A stretch of DNA of 64,000 nt, taken from positions 3,535,501-3,599,500 of the forward strand of contig NZ_CP083370.1 of the NCBI RefSeq assembly GCF_017488845.2. Reading direction: 5' to 3'. Every line of letters starts with the position of its first letter. Within the stretch, counting starts at the first letter, position 1. The stretch comes from Ensifer canadensis. Lineage in GTDB: Bacteria > Pseudomonadota > Alphaproteobacteria > Rhizobiales > Rhizobiaceae. Both the position numbers and the translations under genes were made by a program. The notes under the pieces were generated by a model that was given only the letters and a program-made list of their open reading frames with translations, did not search any database and was not told the DNA's origin. Positions 1-9,669 of the stretch are shown one piece after another.

Positions 1-1
1 T

Positions 2-331
2 CTCGGTATGGCGATCTCGAACGCGCTCGTTGCCTTCGGCGGCGCGCTCTTTGCCCAGACCAACGGCTTTGCCGACGTCACTTCCGGGGTCGGTACCATC
101 GTCGTCGGCCTTGCAGCCGTCATTATCGGCGAGACGCTGCTCGGCGCCCGCGGCATCCTGATCGCGCTGATCGGCTGCGTGCTCGGCTCGATCCTCTATC
201 GCATCGCCATCCAGCTGGCGCTGTCGACCGACATGCTCGGCTTGCAGGCCTCCGATCTCAATTTCGTGACCGCCGTGCTCGTCACCTTCGCCCTCATCCT
301 TCCCCGACTTCGTCGCGGAGGTGCGGCATGA
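2..331 (+). CDS. ABC transporter permease, C-terminal part (cut by window start)
   Basis: The open frame runs in from before the window, so only about the last 109 residues are visible. They are strongly hydrophobic with about three membrane spans and a short basic end (LPRLRRGG). The stop overlaps the next gene's ATG (ATGA), so it is co-transcribed and translationally coupled with the ATPase. The pair resembles importers of the TrpXYZ/branched-chain type that use a periplasmic binding protein, presumably encoded upstream. The substrate cannot be read from this fragment. The internal ATG at position 8 is not the real start. Confidence 0.75.
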   Translation, partial: LGMAISNALVAFGGALFAQTNGFADVTSGVGTIVVGLAAVIIGETLLGARGILIALIGCVLGSILYRIAIQLALSTDMLGLQASDLNFVTAVLVTFALILPRLRRGGAA

Positions 332-1122
332 TCAGCGTCAAGAACATCCAGGTCGTCTTCGGCAAGGGAACGCCGCTGCAGAAGCAGGCGCTGAACGGCG
401 TCGACCTCACAATCGAGCAGGGCTCCTTCGTCACCGTCATCGGCTCCAATGGCGCCGGCAAATCGACGTTGCTCGGCGTTCTCGCCGGCGACGTGCTGCC
501 GAGTGCGGGCCAGGTGACGATCGGCAAGACCGATGTGACCCGCAAGGGCACCGCCGCTCGCGCCGGCCTTGTCGCCCGCGTGTTTCAGGATCCGCTGACC
601 GGTAGCTGCGGTGCGCTTTCGATCGAAGAGAACCTGGCGCTCGCCGCCAAGCGCGGCGAGAAGCGTGGCCTGATGGCAGCGCTCGGGCCGAAGCGCCGCG
701 AACATTTCCGCGAGCGCATCGCCGAGCTTAATCTCGGCCTCGAAAACCGCATGGGCGACCGCATGGACCTGCTTTCGGGCGGCCAGCGCCAGGCGGTCTC
801 GCTGGTCATGGCGACACTTGCCGGCTCCGAAGTGCTGCTGCTCGACGAACATACCGCCGCCCTTGATCCCGGGATGGCCGAGTTCGTTATGAACCTCACC
901 CAGAAGATCGTTTCCGAGCGCAGGCTGACGACGATGATGGTTACCCACTCGATGCGCCAGGCGCTCGACTATGGCCATCGCACCGTCATGCTGCATGGCG
1001 GCGAGATCGTGCTCGACGTTGCCGGCGACAGCCGCAAGGAATTGCAGGTCGAGGACCTCATCGCCATGTTCCGCCGCATCCGCGGCCAGACGCTCGACGA
1101 CGACGCGCTGCTCATCGGCTGA
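328..1122 (+). CDS. ABC transporter ATP-binding protein
   Basis: 264 residues, a normal length for a stand-alone importer ATPase. Walker A (GSNGAGKST) is at about residues 39-47, the signature LSGGQRQ near 149, Walker B (VLLLDEH) near 170 and the switch histidine in VTHSM near 207. Walker B ends in DEH rather than the commoner DEP, as in some TrpZ-like ATPases. Its ATG overlaps the stop of the preceding permease, so the two form one operon. It should energise the upstream membrane protein on the cytoplasmic face. The substrate is unknown; aromatic or branched-chain amino acids are only a guess from family resemblance. Confidence 0.85.
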   Translation: MISVKNIQVVFGKGTPLQKQALNGVDLTIEQGSFVTVIGSNGAGKSTLLGVLAGDVLPSAGQVTIGKTDVTRKGTAARAGLVARVFQDPLTGSCGALSIEENLALAAKRGEKRGLMAALGPKRREHFRERIAELNLGLENRMGDRMDLLSGGQRQAVSLVMATLAGSEVLLLDEHTAALDPGMAEFVMNLTQKIVSERRLTTMMVTHSMRQALDYGHRTVMLHGGEIVLDVAGDSRKELQVEDLIAMFRRIRGQTLDDDALLIG

Positions 1123-1150
1123 CCCCGTCGCTTACGGGGCGATCAGAGCT

Positions 1151-1370
1151 TGCCCCTCATCTGCCTGCCGGCATCTTCTCCCCGTAAAGACGGGGAGAAG
1201 AGACAAGTGGCAATCTCTCAGCCGTTCTCCGGCAAACGGCGTGAAGTGCCATCTACCGTTTCACACGTCTCCCCATGCTGCTCCGGCGATCGCCGTTGCC
1301 GCCGAACGATGCAGCACGTGCTCTTCTCCCCACATGCGGGGAGAAGATGCCGGCAGGCAGATGAGGGGCG
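1151..1370. repeat. RIME-like intergenic inverted repeat
   Basis: This fills the convergent gap between the ABC operon and the lysE-type gene. The left arm (1151-1200) begins with GCCCCTCATCTGCCTGCCGG and ends in a small CTTCTCCCCG/CGGGGAGAAG hairpin. The right arm (1321-1370) is nearly its reverse complement, with its own copy of that hairpin. About 120 bp separate the arms. A shorter relative lies at 60901-61057. The structure fits the rhizobial intergenic mosaic elements known as RIME; the family name is from memory. Confidence 0.75.
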
Positions 1371-1388
1371 AAACCCTCCGAAGACGCC

Positions 1389-2030
1389 CTATCGCGCCGT
1401 CGTCATGAAGATCTTCACCGCAAAGACAGGGAAGACGCCGGCAAAACTGTAGTCGAGCGCCCGCATGAACCCCTTGTTGCGCTGCAGCCAGGAGGACAGC
1501 CAGTCGGCGGTAAATACCACCAGCATGTTTACAGGCATGCCGATGACGATGAACATCGCGCCGAGGAACAGAAGCTTGCCCGTCACCGATGCATCGTTGG
1601 CGCTGACGAACTGCGGCAGGAAAGTCATGAAAAAGATGATGACCTTGGGGTTGAGCAGGTTTACCCAGAAGCCCGACGAGACGTTGGAAAGAGCCGTACC
1701 GCCGGAACCTTCGACGGTCTTGACCGAAAGCGTCGATCCGTGGCGGATCGCCTGAACCGCAAGCCAGAGCAGATAGGCGGCACCTCCGGTCTTCAGCACC
1801 ATGAACGCAGCAGGCGAGGCCGTGATCAGCGCCGAGATGCCGAAGGCGACCAGTAGGGTGTGAACGACGATGCCGAAGCTCGTCCCGAGCACCACGAATA
1901 GGGCGGCCTTCTTGCCTTGCGACAGCGCGCGGCTGATCGAAAGCGTCATGTCCGGCCCCGGCGTTGCCGCAAGCAGCAGCGTGGCGGCAGCAAAGCCGAA
2001 CAGCGTGGGCAGGCTGGGAAGGAAGTCCAT
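1389..2030 (-). CDS. LysE/RhtB family amino acid exporter
   Basis: 213 residues, the usual size for this family of six-helix inner-membrane exporters. The N-terminus carries the family motif around [14 protein letters not shown] (residues 22-35), and [11 protein letters not shown] follows near residue 130. Members export amino acids, homoserine lactones or similar small molecules; the substrate cannot be predicted here. It is transcribed divergently from argG with 175 bp between the starts. That suggests at most a loose link to arginine metabolism. A second family member lies at 28949-29590. Confidence 0.85.
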   Translation of the reverse strand: MDFLPSLPTLFGFAAATLLLAATPGPDMTLSISRALSQGKKAALFVVLGTSFGIVVHTLLVAFGISALITASPAAFMVLKTGGAAYLLWLAVQAIRHGSTLSVKTVEGSGGTALSNVSSGFWVNLLNPKVIIFFMTFLPQFVSANDASVTGKLLFLGAMFIVIGMPVNMLVVFTADWLSSWLQRNKGFMRALDYSFAGVFPVFAVKIFMTTAR

Positions 2031-2205
2031 GTGCGCGATTCCTGGAACACTCGGTGACCTCGTCTATTCCGGAGCGTCGGCTTTTGCCAGCGGATTTGGG
2101 TGTCGCAGCGTTCTTCCGCTTGTATCCAGGCGTGTTCCGGATAAAGTGCCGCAGAATTTCCAAGGCGGCACGCCGCCCTCTTCCAAGACCAGACGGACGG
2201 AAACC

Positions 2206-3423
<1,218 letters not shown>

Positions 3424-3444
3424 AAGCGGCAAGCACCTGACAAG

Positions 3445-3480
3445 AAAAAGCCTCCGCGACCCGGGTCGCGGAGGCTTTTT
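3445..3480. terminator. bidirectional Rho-independent terminator
   Basis: A perfect 36-bp palindrome. The arm AAAAAGCCTCCGCGAC meets its reverse complement through CCGG. The stem is GC-rich and flanked by A-run and T-run on both sides, so it can end transcription of argG and of the convergent Bcr/CflA gene. Confidence 0.93.
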
Positions 3481-3489
3481 CGTTTCGTC

Positions 3490-4728
3490 TTATTCAGCCG
3501 CTTCCGGCAGGGGCTGCGTGCCATCGACTGGCGCCGCCAATGGCGTCAGGCGAACGGTGCGGCGATACCAGAGATAGCTGAACACGCAGAGAAGGCCGAA
3601 GCTCGGAATGATCGTGCCGAGCGCCAGCACCGGCACGCCGACAACGGCCGCCAAGGCGCCGCCGAGAAGGCCGGCGCCCATCTGGATGAAGCCCATCATC
3701 GCCGACGCCGTACCGGCGATATGCGGGAAAGGCGCCATGGCCGCCGTCATCATGTAGGGCATGACGAAGGCGATGCCGAAGGCGTAGACGCCGACCGGCG
3801 CCATCACCGCCAGGAAGCTCGGTTCGAGCGCGTGCATGGTGTAGGCGAGCGCCACACTGCCGAGCGCGATGAAACAAAGACCGACCGGCACCAGCGCCTG
3901 CGGCGTGAACCGCCGCATTAACAGCCGCACCGTGACCGTGCCCGAGAAGAAGAAACCGGATTGCATCAGCATGCCGACGCCGAATTCGGTCGGCGTCAGC
4001 CCGACCGTGCCGATCAGGACGAAGGGCAGCATCGTCGCTTGGGCGTAGAGCGCGCCGACGGCGCCGGCAATCACCAGGGTCGAGGAGACGAAGCGGGTAT
4101 CTGTCAGAAGCTCGCGATAGGCGGCAAGGATCGGCCGCAGATGGCCCTTGGCCGGATCGGGCGTCGCGGTTTCGGCCATGAAGAACTGCACGCAAACGCA
4201 GGCCATCAGCGCAAAGCCGACCATCAGGAAGAAGATAGACTGCCAGCCGAAGAGGCCAAGCGCCAGGCCGCCGAGCGTCGGCGACACCGCCGGCCCGATG
4301 GCCAGCATCATGCCGATCATGTTCATGATCCGCGCCGCCTGAAGGCCGGTGAACTGGTCGCGCACGATGGCGCGCGCAACCGTCATGCCGACGGAGGCGC
4401 CGATGCCCTGCACCAGGCGCCCGGCGAGCAGGACCGCGACCGATGGGGCAAAGGCTGCCATCAGGCTGCCGGCGAGGTAGATGGTCATGAAGATCAGCGT
4501 CGTGCGCCGGCGGCCGATGACGTCGGAGAGCGTGCCCGAAACCAGCTGTGCGAAGGCGAAGCCTGCGAAGTAGAGCGACAGCGTCATCTTGATCGCCGCC
4601 TCGCTGGAGGAGAAGGCGCGGACCAGTTCGGGCATTGCCGGTGTATAGAGCGCCATGGAAACGGGGCCGAGCGCGACAAGGAAGGCGCCGATGATGCTGG
4701 TGCGCCGTTCGCTCATGCGGCGCGTCAT
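3490..4728 (-). CDS. Bcr/CflA-type MFS drug efflux transporter
   Basis: 412 residues with about twelve hydrophobic spans. The early segment LYTPAMPELVRAF and the motif LSDVIGRRRT (MFS motif A) identify the drug:H+ antiporter DHA1 Bcr/CflA group, and RLVQGIGASVG follows. The chosen ATG at 4728 overlaps the stop of the upstream marR gene (ATGA). An ATG 33 bp further upstream would lie inside marR and is less likely. Pairing with a MarR repressor suggests inducible efflux of a toxic compound, but no substrate can be named. Confidence 0.88.
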   Translation of the reverse strand: MTRRMSERRTSIIGAFLVALGPVSMALYTPAMPELVRAFSSSEAAIKMTLSLYFAGFAFAQLVSGTLSDVIGRRRTTLIFMTIYLAGSLMAAFAPSVAVLLAGRLVQGIGASVGMTVARAIVRDQFTGLQAARIMNMIGMMLAIGPAVSPTLGGLALGLFGWQSIFFLMVGFALMACVCVQFFMAETATPDPAKGHLRPILAAYRELLTDTRFVSSTLVIAGAVGALYAQATMLPFVLIGTVGLTPTEFGVGMLMQSGFFFSGTVTVRLLMRRFTPQALVPVGLCFIALGSVALAYTMHALEPSFLAVMAPVGVYAFGIAFVMPYMMTAAMAPFPHIAGTASAMMGFIQMGAGLLGGALAAVVGVPVLALGTIIPSFGLLCVFSYLWYRRTVRLTPLAAPVDGTQPLPEAAE

Positions 4729-5204
4729 GGCTTTGCACCCTTCTCCTTGCCGGCGACGCACGGATCGAGGCCGCGCAAATTTTCGCGCAGGATACGCAGG
4801 TTGGCGCAGAGCATGTCGCGCGTCGCCTCGTCGAGCCCTTCCGTATAGGCATTCATCATCTCGCGCAGCCCCGCCATCAGCTCGGCGAGCAGCGGATCGG
4901 CCTTGTCGGTGATGACGACGTTCTTGGCGCGGCGGTCGGCCGGGTCGGGCAGACGGGCAACCAGCTCCATCGCCTCCAGCCGGTCGAGATAGGCCGACAG
5001 CGTCATCGGCTCGATGCCCATGCGCGTGGCGATTTCCGCCTGCTTGATGCCCTCGGTCAGCGCCACCTGGATCAGCGTGCGCGCTTCACCGGGCGTGATG
5101 CCGAGATCCATGGCGTTGACCTTGCGGTCAAAAGCGCCACGCAGAAGGCGGGAGACATCGGTCAGCAACATGCCGATGGTTTCGGATTCGAGTTTTGTCG
5201 GCAT
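4725..5204 (-). CDS. MarR family transcriptional regulator
   Basis: 159 residues with a winged-helix DNA-binding core (GITPGEARTLIQVALTEG, then QAEIATRMGIEPMTLSAYLDRLE) and the wing LVARLPDPADRRAKNV, near residues 35-100. MarR proteins bind as dimers to palindromes and usually repress a neighbouring pump until a ligand releases them. Its stop overlaps the start of the efflux gene, so the two form an operon. A near-perfect AT-rich palindrome 20 bp upstream of its start is a good candidate for its own operator. Confidence 0.9.
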   Translation of the reverse strand: MPTKLESETIGMLLTDVSRLLRGAFDRKVNAMDLGITPGEARTLIQVALTEGIKQAEIATRMGIEPMTLSAYLDRLEAMELVARLPDPADRRAKNVVITDKADPLLAELMAGLREMMNAYTEGLDEATRDMLCANLRILRENLRGLDPCVAGKEKGAKP

Positions 5205-5223
5205 CAGGATCGTTCACGAGAGA

Positions 5224-5246
5224 TATAATAAGTTTTCCTTATCATA
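5224..5246. promoter_or_regulatory. candidate MarR operator
   Basis: TATAATAAG and CTTATCATA form an inverted repeat around a 5-bp spacer, with one mismatch between the arms. It lies 20-42 bp upstream of the marR start in an otherwise GC-rich region. Its size and symmetry are typical of MarR-type autoregulatory operators. Confidence 0.5.
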
Positions 5247-5281
5247 CCCCTTGCCAACTTTCAACGCGGGAGCGGCGAGGC

Positions 5282-7108
5282 TCAGCCCTCGAGCTCCTCG
5301 CGCAGCATCTCCAGTTCCAGCCATTCCTCTTCCATGCGGGCGAGATCGCCGCGAAGCTTTTCCAGCTCCTTCGCCAGTTTCGCAAACGTATTCGGGTCCT
5401 TGGCAAAGAGGTTGGGGTCGGCCATCCGCTCCTCGCGCTTGGCTGCCTCCGCCTCCGCCTTGGCGATTTCCTTCGGCAGGTTTTCGAGTGCAAACTTCTG
5501 CTTGTAGGAGAGCTTGCCCTTGGCCTTCGGTGCCTCGGCTGCGGGGGCAGCGGCATCGGCCACCTTGGCCTTTTCCGCCTTCTCCGTCTTGCGCCGCTCT
5601 TCGATCGCGCCCTTGCGCTGCGCCATCATGTCGGTGTAGCCGCCGGCATATTCGATCCAGCGGCCGTCAGGCGCTTCGGGATTGGCCGGCGCGATGGTCG
5701 AGCTCACGGTGCGGTCGAGGAAGTCGCGGTCGTGGCTGACGAGGATGACGGTTCCGGCAAAGCCGGCGACGACCTCCTGAAGCAAGTCCAGCGTCTCGAT
5801 GTCGAGATCGTTGGTCGGCTCGTCGAGGATCAGCAGGTTGGTGGCGCGGGCGAGAATGCGTGCCAGCATCAGCCGGGCGCGCTCACCGCCCGACAGTTCG
5901 CGGATCGGGGTGCGCGCCTGCTCCGGCTGGAACAGGAAGTCCTTCATGTAGCCGGTGACATGGCGCTGCTCGCCGTTGACAATCAGGCTCTCGCCCCGGC
6001 CGTCGGTCAGGTAGTGGGCCAGCGTATCGTCGAGGTTGAGATCCTCGCGCTTCTGGTCGAGCGTCGCCATCTCAAGATTGGTGCCGAGTTTCACCGTGCC
6101 GGTATCCGGCTCGATCTGCCCGGTCAGCATCTTCAAAAGCGTCGTCTTGCCGGCACCGTTCGGGCCGACAAGGCCGATCCGGTCGCCACGGTGCACGCGA
6201 ATGGAAAACGGCGCAACGATCGTCCGCTCGCCGTAAGCCTTGGTGATCTTCTCCGCCTCGATCACCAGCTTGCCCGATTCCTTGGCGTCGGAAGCCGCCG
6301 CCTGAACGGAGCCCTGCGGCCCCTTGTGGCCGCGATGGCGCGAGCGCATGTCCTGCAATTCGCCGAGACGACGCATGTTGCGCTTGCGCCGGGCGGTAAC
6401 GCCGTAGCGCAGCCAATGCTCCTCGCGCTCGATCGCCTTGCCGAGCTTGTGCTGCTCCAGCTCTTCCGCCTCCAGCACCTCGTCGCGCCAGGCCTCGAAA
6501 TGGCCGAAGCCGCGGTCGAGCCGGCGGGATTGGCCGCGATCGAGCCAGACCGTCGCGTTCGAGACCTTTTCGAGGAAGCGCCGGTCGTGCGAGATCAGCA
6601 CCAGGGCCGAACGGCTGCGGGTCAGCTCGTCTTCGAGCCATTCGATCGTCGGCAGATCGAGATGGTTGGTCGGCTCGTCGAGCAGCAGGATATCCGGCTC
6701 CGGCGCCATCACCCGGGCAAGCGCTGCGCGGCGCGCCTCGCCGCCGGAAAGGCGTGCCGGGTCTTCTTCGCCGGTCAGACCCAGGTGCTGCAGTAGGTAA
6801 GCGACGCGATACGGGTCGTCGCTTGGGCCAAGGCCCGACTCGGCATAGGCCTGCACCGTGTCGTAGCCTTCGAAATCCGGTGCCTGGGGCAGGTAGCGAA
6901 CGGTCGAGGACGGATGGCGGAAGACCTCGCCCGATTGCGCTTCGGCAAGACCGGCGGCGATCTTCATCAGCGTCGATTTGCCGGAACCGTTGCGCCCGAC
7001 AAGGCAGATGCGATCCCCCGGCTCCACCTGCAGGTTGGCGCCGGCCAGAAGCGGCGTGCCACCGAAGGTCAGGAAGATATCGTCGAGTTTCAGAATGGGA
7101 GGCGCCAA
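5282..7108 (-). CDS. ABC-F family ATPase (Uup-like)
   Basis: 608 residues with two ABC domains in one chain and no membrane segment. The Walker A motifs are GRNGSGKST (near residue 40) and GPNGAGKTT (near 320), and the signatures are LSGGEARRA and LSGGERARL. A highly charged C-terminal segment (about residues 520-608) is predicted to be a coiled coil, as in Uup. ABC-F proteins act on the ribosome or on DNA/RNA structures rather than in transport. It starts at TTG (7108) with GGAG about 9 nt upstream. The start lies 3 bp after the stop of the thiamine pyrophosphokinase gene, so the two are likely co-transcribed. Confidence 0.9.
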   Translation of the reverse strand: MAPPILKLDDIFLTFGGTPLLAGANLQVEPGDRICLVGRNGSGKSTLMKIAAGLAEAQSGEVFRHPSSTVRYLPQAPDFEGYDTVQAYAESGLGPSDDPYRVAYLLQHLGLTGEEDPARLSGGEARRAALARVMAPEPDILLLDEPTNHLDLPTIEWLEDELTRSRSALVLISHDRRFLEKVSNATVWLDRGQSRRLDRGFGHFEAWRDEVLEAEELEQHKLGKAIEREEHWLRYGVTARRKRNMRRLGELQDMRSRHRGHKGPQGSVQAAASDAKESGKLVIEAEKITKAYGERTIVAPFSIRVHRGDRIGLVGPNGAGKTTLLKMLTGQIEPDTGTVKLGTNLEMATLDQKREDLNLDDTLAHYLTDGRGESLIVNGEQRHVTGYMKDFLFQPEQARTPIRELSGGERARLMLARILARATNLLILDEPTNDLDIETLDLLQEVVAGFAGTVILVSHDRDFLDRTVSSTIAPANPEAPDGRWIEYAGGYTDMMAQRKGAIEERRKTEKAEKAKVADAAAPAAEAPKAKGKLSYKQKFALENLPKEIAKAEAEAAKREERMADPNLFAKDPNTFAKLAKELEKLRGDLARMEEEWLELEMLREELEG

Positions 7109-7111
7109 GGC

Positions 7112-7762
7112 TCAGGCTCCGGAAAGGTCATAGGGGCGGGCGAGAACGATCGCCCGGCCGGTGTCGAGGGAAATGCGAAGGGGACCCTCCGCGACATTGG
7201 AAACGGTGCGCGAAGACCCGAACGGCAACGTGAAATCGGTGAGCGGATAACGCGCGTTGACGATCGTAAGCCCGATGAGATCGGTCAGTCCGAGGATCGA
7301 GAATAGGCTGCCCTTCGGCAGATCGATTTCGATCTCGCCTGCAAGCAGCGGATAGGCCTCCTCCTCACCCGAGGTCATGAACACCGGCAACCCACGTTCG
7401 GCCAGCGAAGCAGCCTGAAGCAGGTGCAGGAAGGCATGGTCGCTGCGTGATCCTCCGAGCGCGCCGGCAAAGATCAAGGCTTCGGCGCCACGCGACAGCG
7501 CCGCCTCGACAGCGATTTCGCCATCGGTCGCAGCCTTGGCGGCGGGATAGGGCTCGCGCGGGACATCGGCAAATTCCGCGAGCAGCGCCTCCTCGGTCGA
7601 ATCGAAATCGCCCACCCAGACGTCGGGGGTCACGGATAGCACCCGCGCATGCCGCATGCCGCCATCGGCCGCAACGAAGCGGCTGCCTGCGAGCTGGCGC
7701 GCAAGGCGATCGGTCGGGGTCAGTGCACCGCCGAGCAGAATGGTGAAGGTGGATCGGGCCAT
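7112..7762 (-). CDS. thiN: thiamine diphosphokinase
   Basis: Transfers pyrophosphate from ATP to thiamine, giving the cofactor TPP. 216 residues, the usual length. Motifs include FVAADGGMRHA (about residues 29-39) and the metal-binding VGDFDST (about 52-58), followed by TDGEIAVEAAL and ALGGSRSDHAFLH. The ATG at 7762 is chosen because the upstream extension of the frame is cysteine/proline-rich and unlike the family. The gene lies less than 1 kb from the riboswitch-controlled thiBPQ operon. Uptake of thiamine and its conversion to TPP are thus encoded next to each other. Confidence 0.9.
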   Translation of the reverse strand: MARSTFTILLGGALTPTDRLARQLAGSRFVAADGGMRHARVLSVTPDVWVGDFDSTEEALLAEFADVPREPYPAAKAATDGEIAVEAALSRGAEALIFAGALGGSRSDHAFLHLLQAASLAERGLPVFMTSGEEEAYPLLAGEIEIDLPKGSLFSILGLTDLIGLTIVNARYPLTDFTLPFGSSRTVSNVAEGPLRISLDTGRAIVLARPYDLSGA

Positions 7763-7848
7763 GGCAAAGCCCATAGCGCAAAGGCACGGGCAAGGAAAAG
7801 CAAGAAAACCGAACAAGGGCGCGATCCGGCGATTTTGCGTCCTCGTTG

Positions 7849-8332
7849 TCAGTGATCTTCGGGCAAGGTATCGGGAAACAGCATCTCCGCATAGATCCCG
7901 GGGTTGGAATCGGGGATCTCGATGGCGCCGACCGTGCGTCGGTAGAATTCGGCCGGGCCGACGCCGCCGATGATGGCGTAACCGTAGCCTGCGTCACGCA
8001 TCGCCGTCAGGCTCACGCGCAAGAGCGCCTCGCCGATCCCCGTCCGCGCATGGCCTCGTCGACGCCCGTCGGCCCGAAGAAACCGAGCGCTGTGACATCG
8101 TGGCAGGCAAAGCCGACGATCCGGTCCTCGAACACCGCGATGTGCATGCACGTCGGCGTCGATCTGAAGGCCACCTCCGCCTCGCCCGCCCAGCCGGAGC
8201 CAAATGTCTGCTCGATCCAGGGAACAACAAGCTTCGTTCGGGTGCCATTGCGCGGTGAATGCCGATACCGTCAGCAAGCGGTGATCTCGCTTGTGCCGGC
8301 AGTGCATAAAGGCGAACGAGCATGTCAGTCAT
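7849..8332 (-). pseudogene. GNAT acetyltransferase broken by two frameshifts
   Basis: Three frames together read as one GNAT protein. It begins MTDMLVRLYALP (ATG at 8332), shifts near 8233-8237 into a frame reading VVPWIEQTFGSGWAGEAEV and FFGPTGVDEA, and shifts again near 8037-8042 into RGIGEALLRVSL and AIIGGVGPAEFYRR. Each break is repaired by adding one base. The acetyl-CoA loop (RGxGxA-like) lies exactly at the second break. Either this is a decayed gene or the assembly has two single-base deletions. The substrate is unknown. Confidence 0.75.
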
Positions 8333-8471
8333 CGCAGGCTCCTTCGGCGTCTGCAAACTCTGCCGACGATTTTACCCCATGCGCCGCGGCGCGAAAATGC
8401 GGGGCGGGCGCTTTTGCCGTCCTCAAACTTCGCTTGCCATCAAACCGGCTCGGCGGTAAATCTCTACCCGC

Positions 8472-8574
8472 TCTAACGGGGTGCCTTCCGACCGCATGGC
8501 GGCCGAAGGCTGAGAGGCGTTGAACGCCAACCCGCGGAACCTGATCCGGCTCATACCGGCGGAGGGATTAGACG
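8472..8574 (+). ncRNA. TPP riboswitch (THI element)
   Basis: Recognisable conserved blocks of the THI aptamer occur in order: ACGGGGTGCC (8477-8486), GGCTGAGAGG (8508-8517), CCCGCGGAACCTGATCCGG (8531-8549) and the closing GGCGGAGGGA (8558-8567). It lies 60 bp upstream of thiB on the same strand. By established behaviour, TPP binding should lower expression of thiBPQ, probably by blocking translation initiation. I see no clear intrinsic terminator after it. Confidence 0.95.
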
Positions 8575-8633
8575 CGATCGGATCGATACGCCCTTTTCCC
8601 ATGCAACATCATTTTTAGGGAGAGGTGCCTGCC

Positions 8634-9662
8634 ATGTCCAATTCATCGCAACTCAAGGTTCTTAGCCGGCTAGCGCTTGCCGCGACGGCAGGACTTGTCT
8701 TCGCGGCCAATGCCGTTGCTGCCGACAAGACGCTGACCGTCTACACCTATGAAAGCTTCATCACCGAATGGGGGCCGGGTGCCAAGGTCGCCGAAGCTTT
8801 CGAGAAGACCTGCGAATGCAAGGTCACCTATGTCGGCGTCGCCGATGGCGTCGAGCTTCTGACCCGCCTCAAGCTCGAAGGCGCGGCCTCCAAGGCCGAC
8901 ATCGTGCTCGGCCTCGATACAAACCTCGTCGCCGAGGCCAAGGCCACCGGCTTCTTCGCGCCGCACGGCATCGAGCCTGCCAACGTCAAGGTACCCGGCG
9001 ACTTCACCGACGACACCTTCCTTCCCTATGACTACGGCCATTTCGCCGTCGTCTACGACACCCAGACCTTGAAGACGCCGCCGAAGAGCCTGAAGGAACT
9101 GGTCGAAGGCGACGCCTCTCAGAAGATCGTCATCGAGGATCCGCGCACCTCGACGCCGGGCCTCGGTCTGCTTCTCTGGGTCAAGGCCGTCTATGGCGAC
9201 GAAGCCGGCGCCGCCTGGGCCAAGCTCAAGGACAGGGTACTGACCGTAACGCCGGGCTGGTCGGAAGCCTATGGCCTCTTCACCAAGGGCGAAGCGCCGA
9301 TGGTGCTTTCCTACACCACGTCGCCCGCCTACCACATGGTGGCGGAAAACACCGACCGCTACCAGGCGGCCGAATTCTCGGAAGGTCACTACATCCAGAT
9401 CGAAGTTGCCGGCATGACCAAGAGCGCCAAGGAGCCGGAGCTTGCCAAGCAGTTTCTCGCCTTCATGACCGGCCCGGAGTTCCAGTCGATCATTCCGACG
9501 ACCAACTGGATGATGCCGGTCGCGGCGACCAAGGAGCCGCTGCCGGAGGCTTTTAGCAAGCTGGTCAATCCGGAGAAGACTTTCCTGCTGCCGTCGGAAG
9601 AGGTGGCGGCGAACCGCAAGGCCTGGATCGACGAATGGCTGGCCGCCATTAGCAAGAACTGA
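8634..9662 (+). CDS. thiB: thiamine/TPP ABC transporter substrate-binding protein
   Basis: Periplasmic binding protein for thiamine and its phosphates. 342 residues with an N-terminal Sec signal peptide ending near [10 protein letters not shown]. The mature start [17 protein letters not shown] and the region [13 protein letters not shown] are typical of ThiB. The ATG at 8634 follows AGGGAGAGG at good spacing; an upstream GTG at 8625 falls inside that ribosome-binding sequence. The TPP riboswitch directly precedes it, and thiP and thiQ follow in one operon. Confidence 0.96.
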   Translation: MSNSSQLKVLSRLALAATAGLVFAANAVAADKTLTVYTYESFITEWGPGAKVAEAFEKTCECKVTYVGVADGVELLTRLKLEGAASKADIVLGLDTNLVAEAKATGFFAPHGIEPANVKVPGDFTDDTFLPYDYGHFAVVYDTQTLKTPPKSLKELVEGDASQKIVIEDPRTSTPGLGLLLWVKAVYGDEAGAAWAKLKDRVLTVTPGWSEAYGLFTKGEAPMVLSYTTSPAYHMVAENTDRYQAAEFSEGHYIQIEVAGMTKSAKEPELAKQFLAFMTGPEFQSIIPTTNWMMPVAATKEPLPEAFSKLVNPEKTFLLPSEEVAANRKAWIDEWLAAISKN

Positions 9663-9669
9663 GGCGCAT

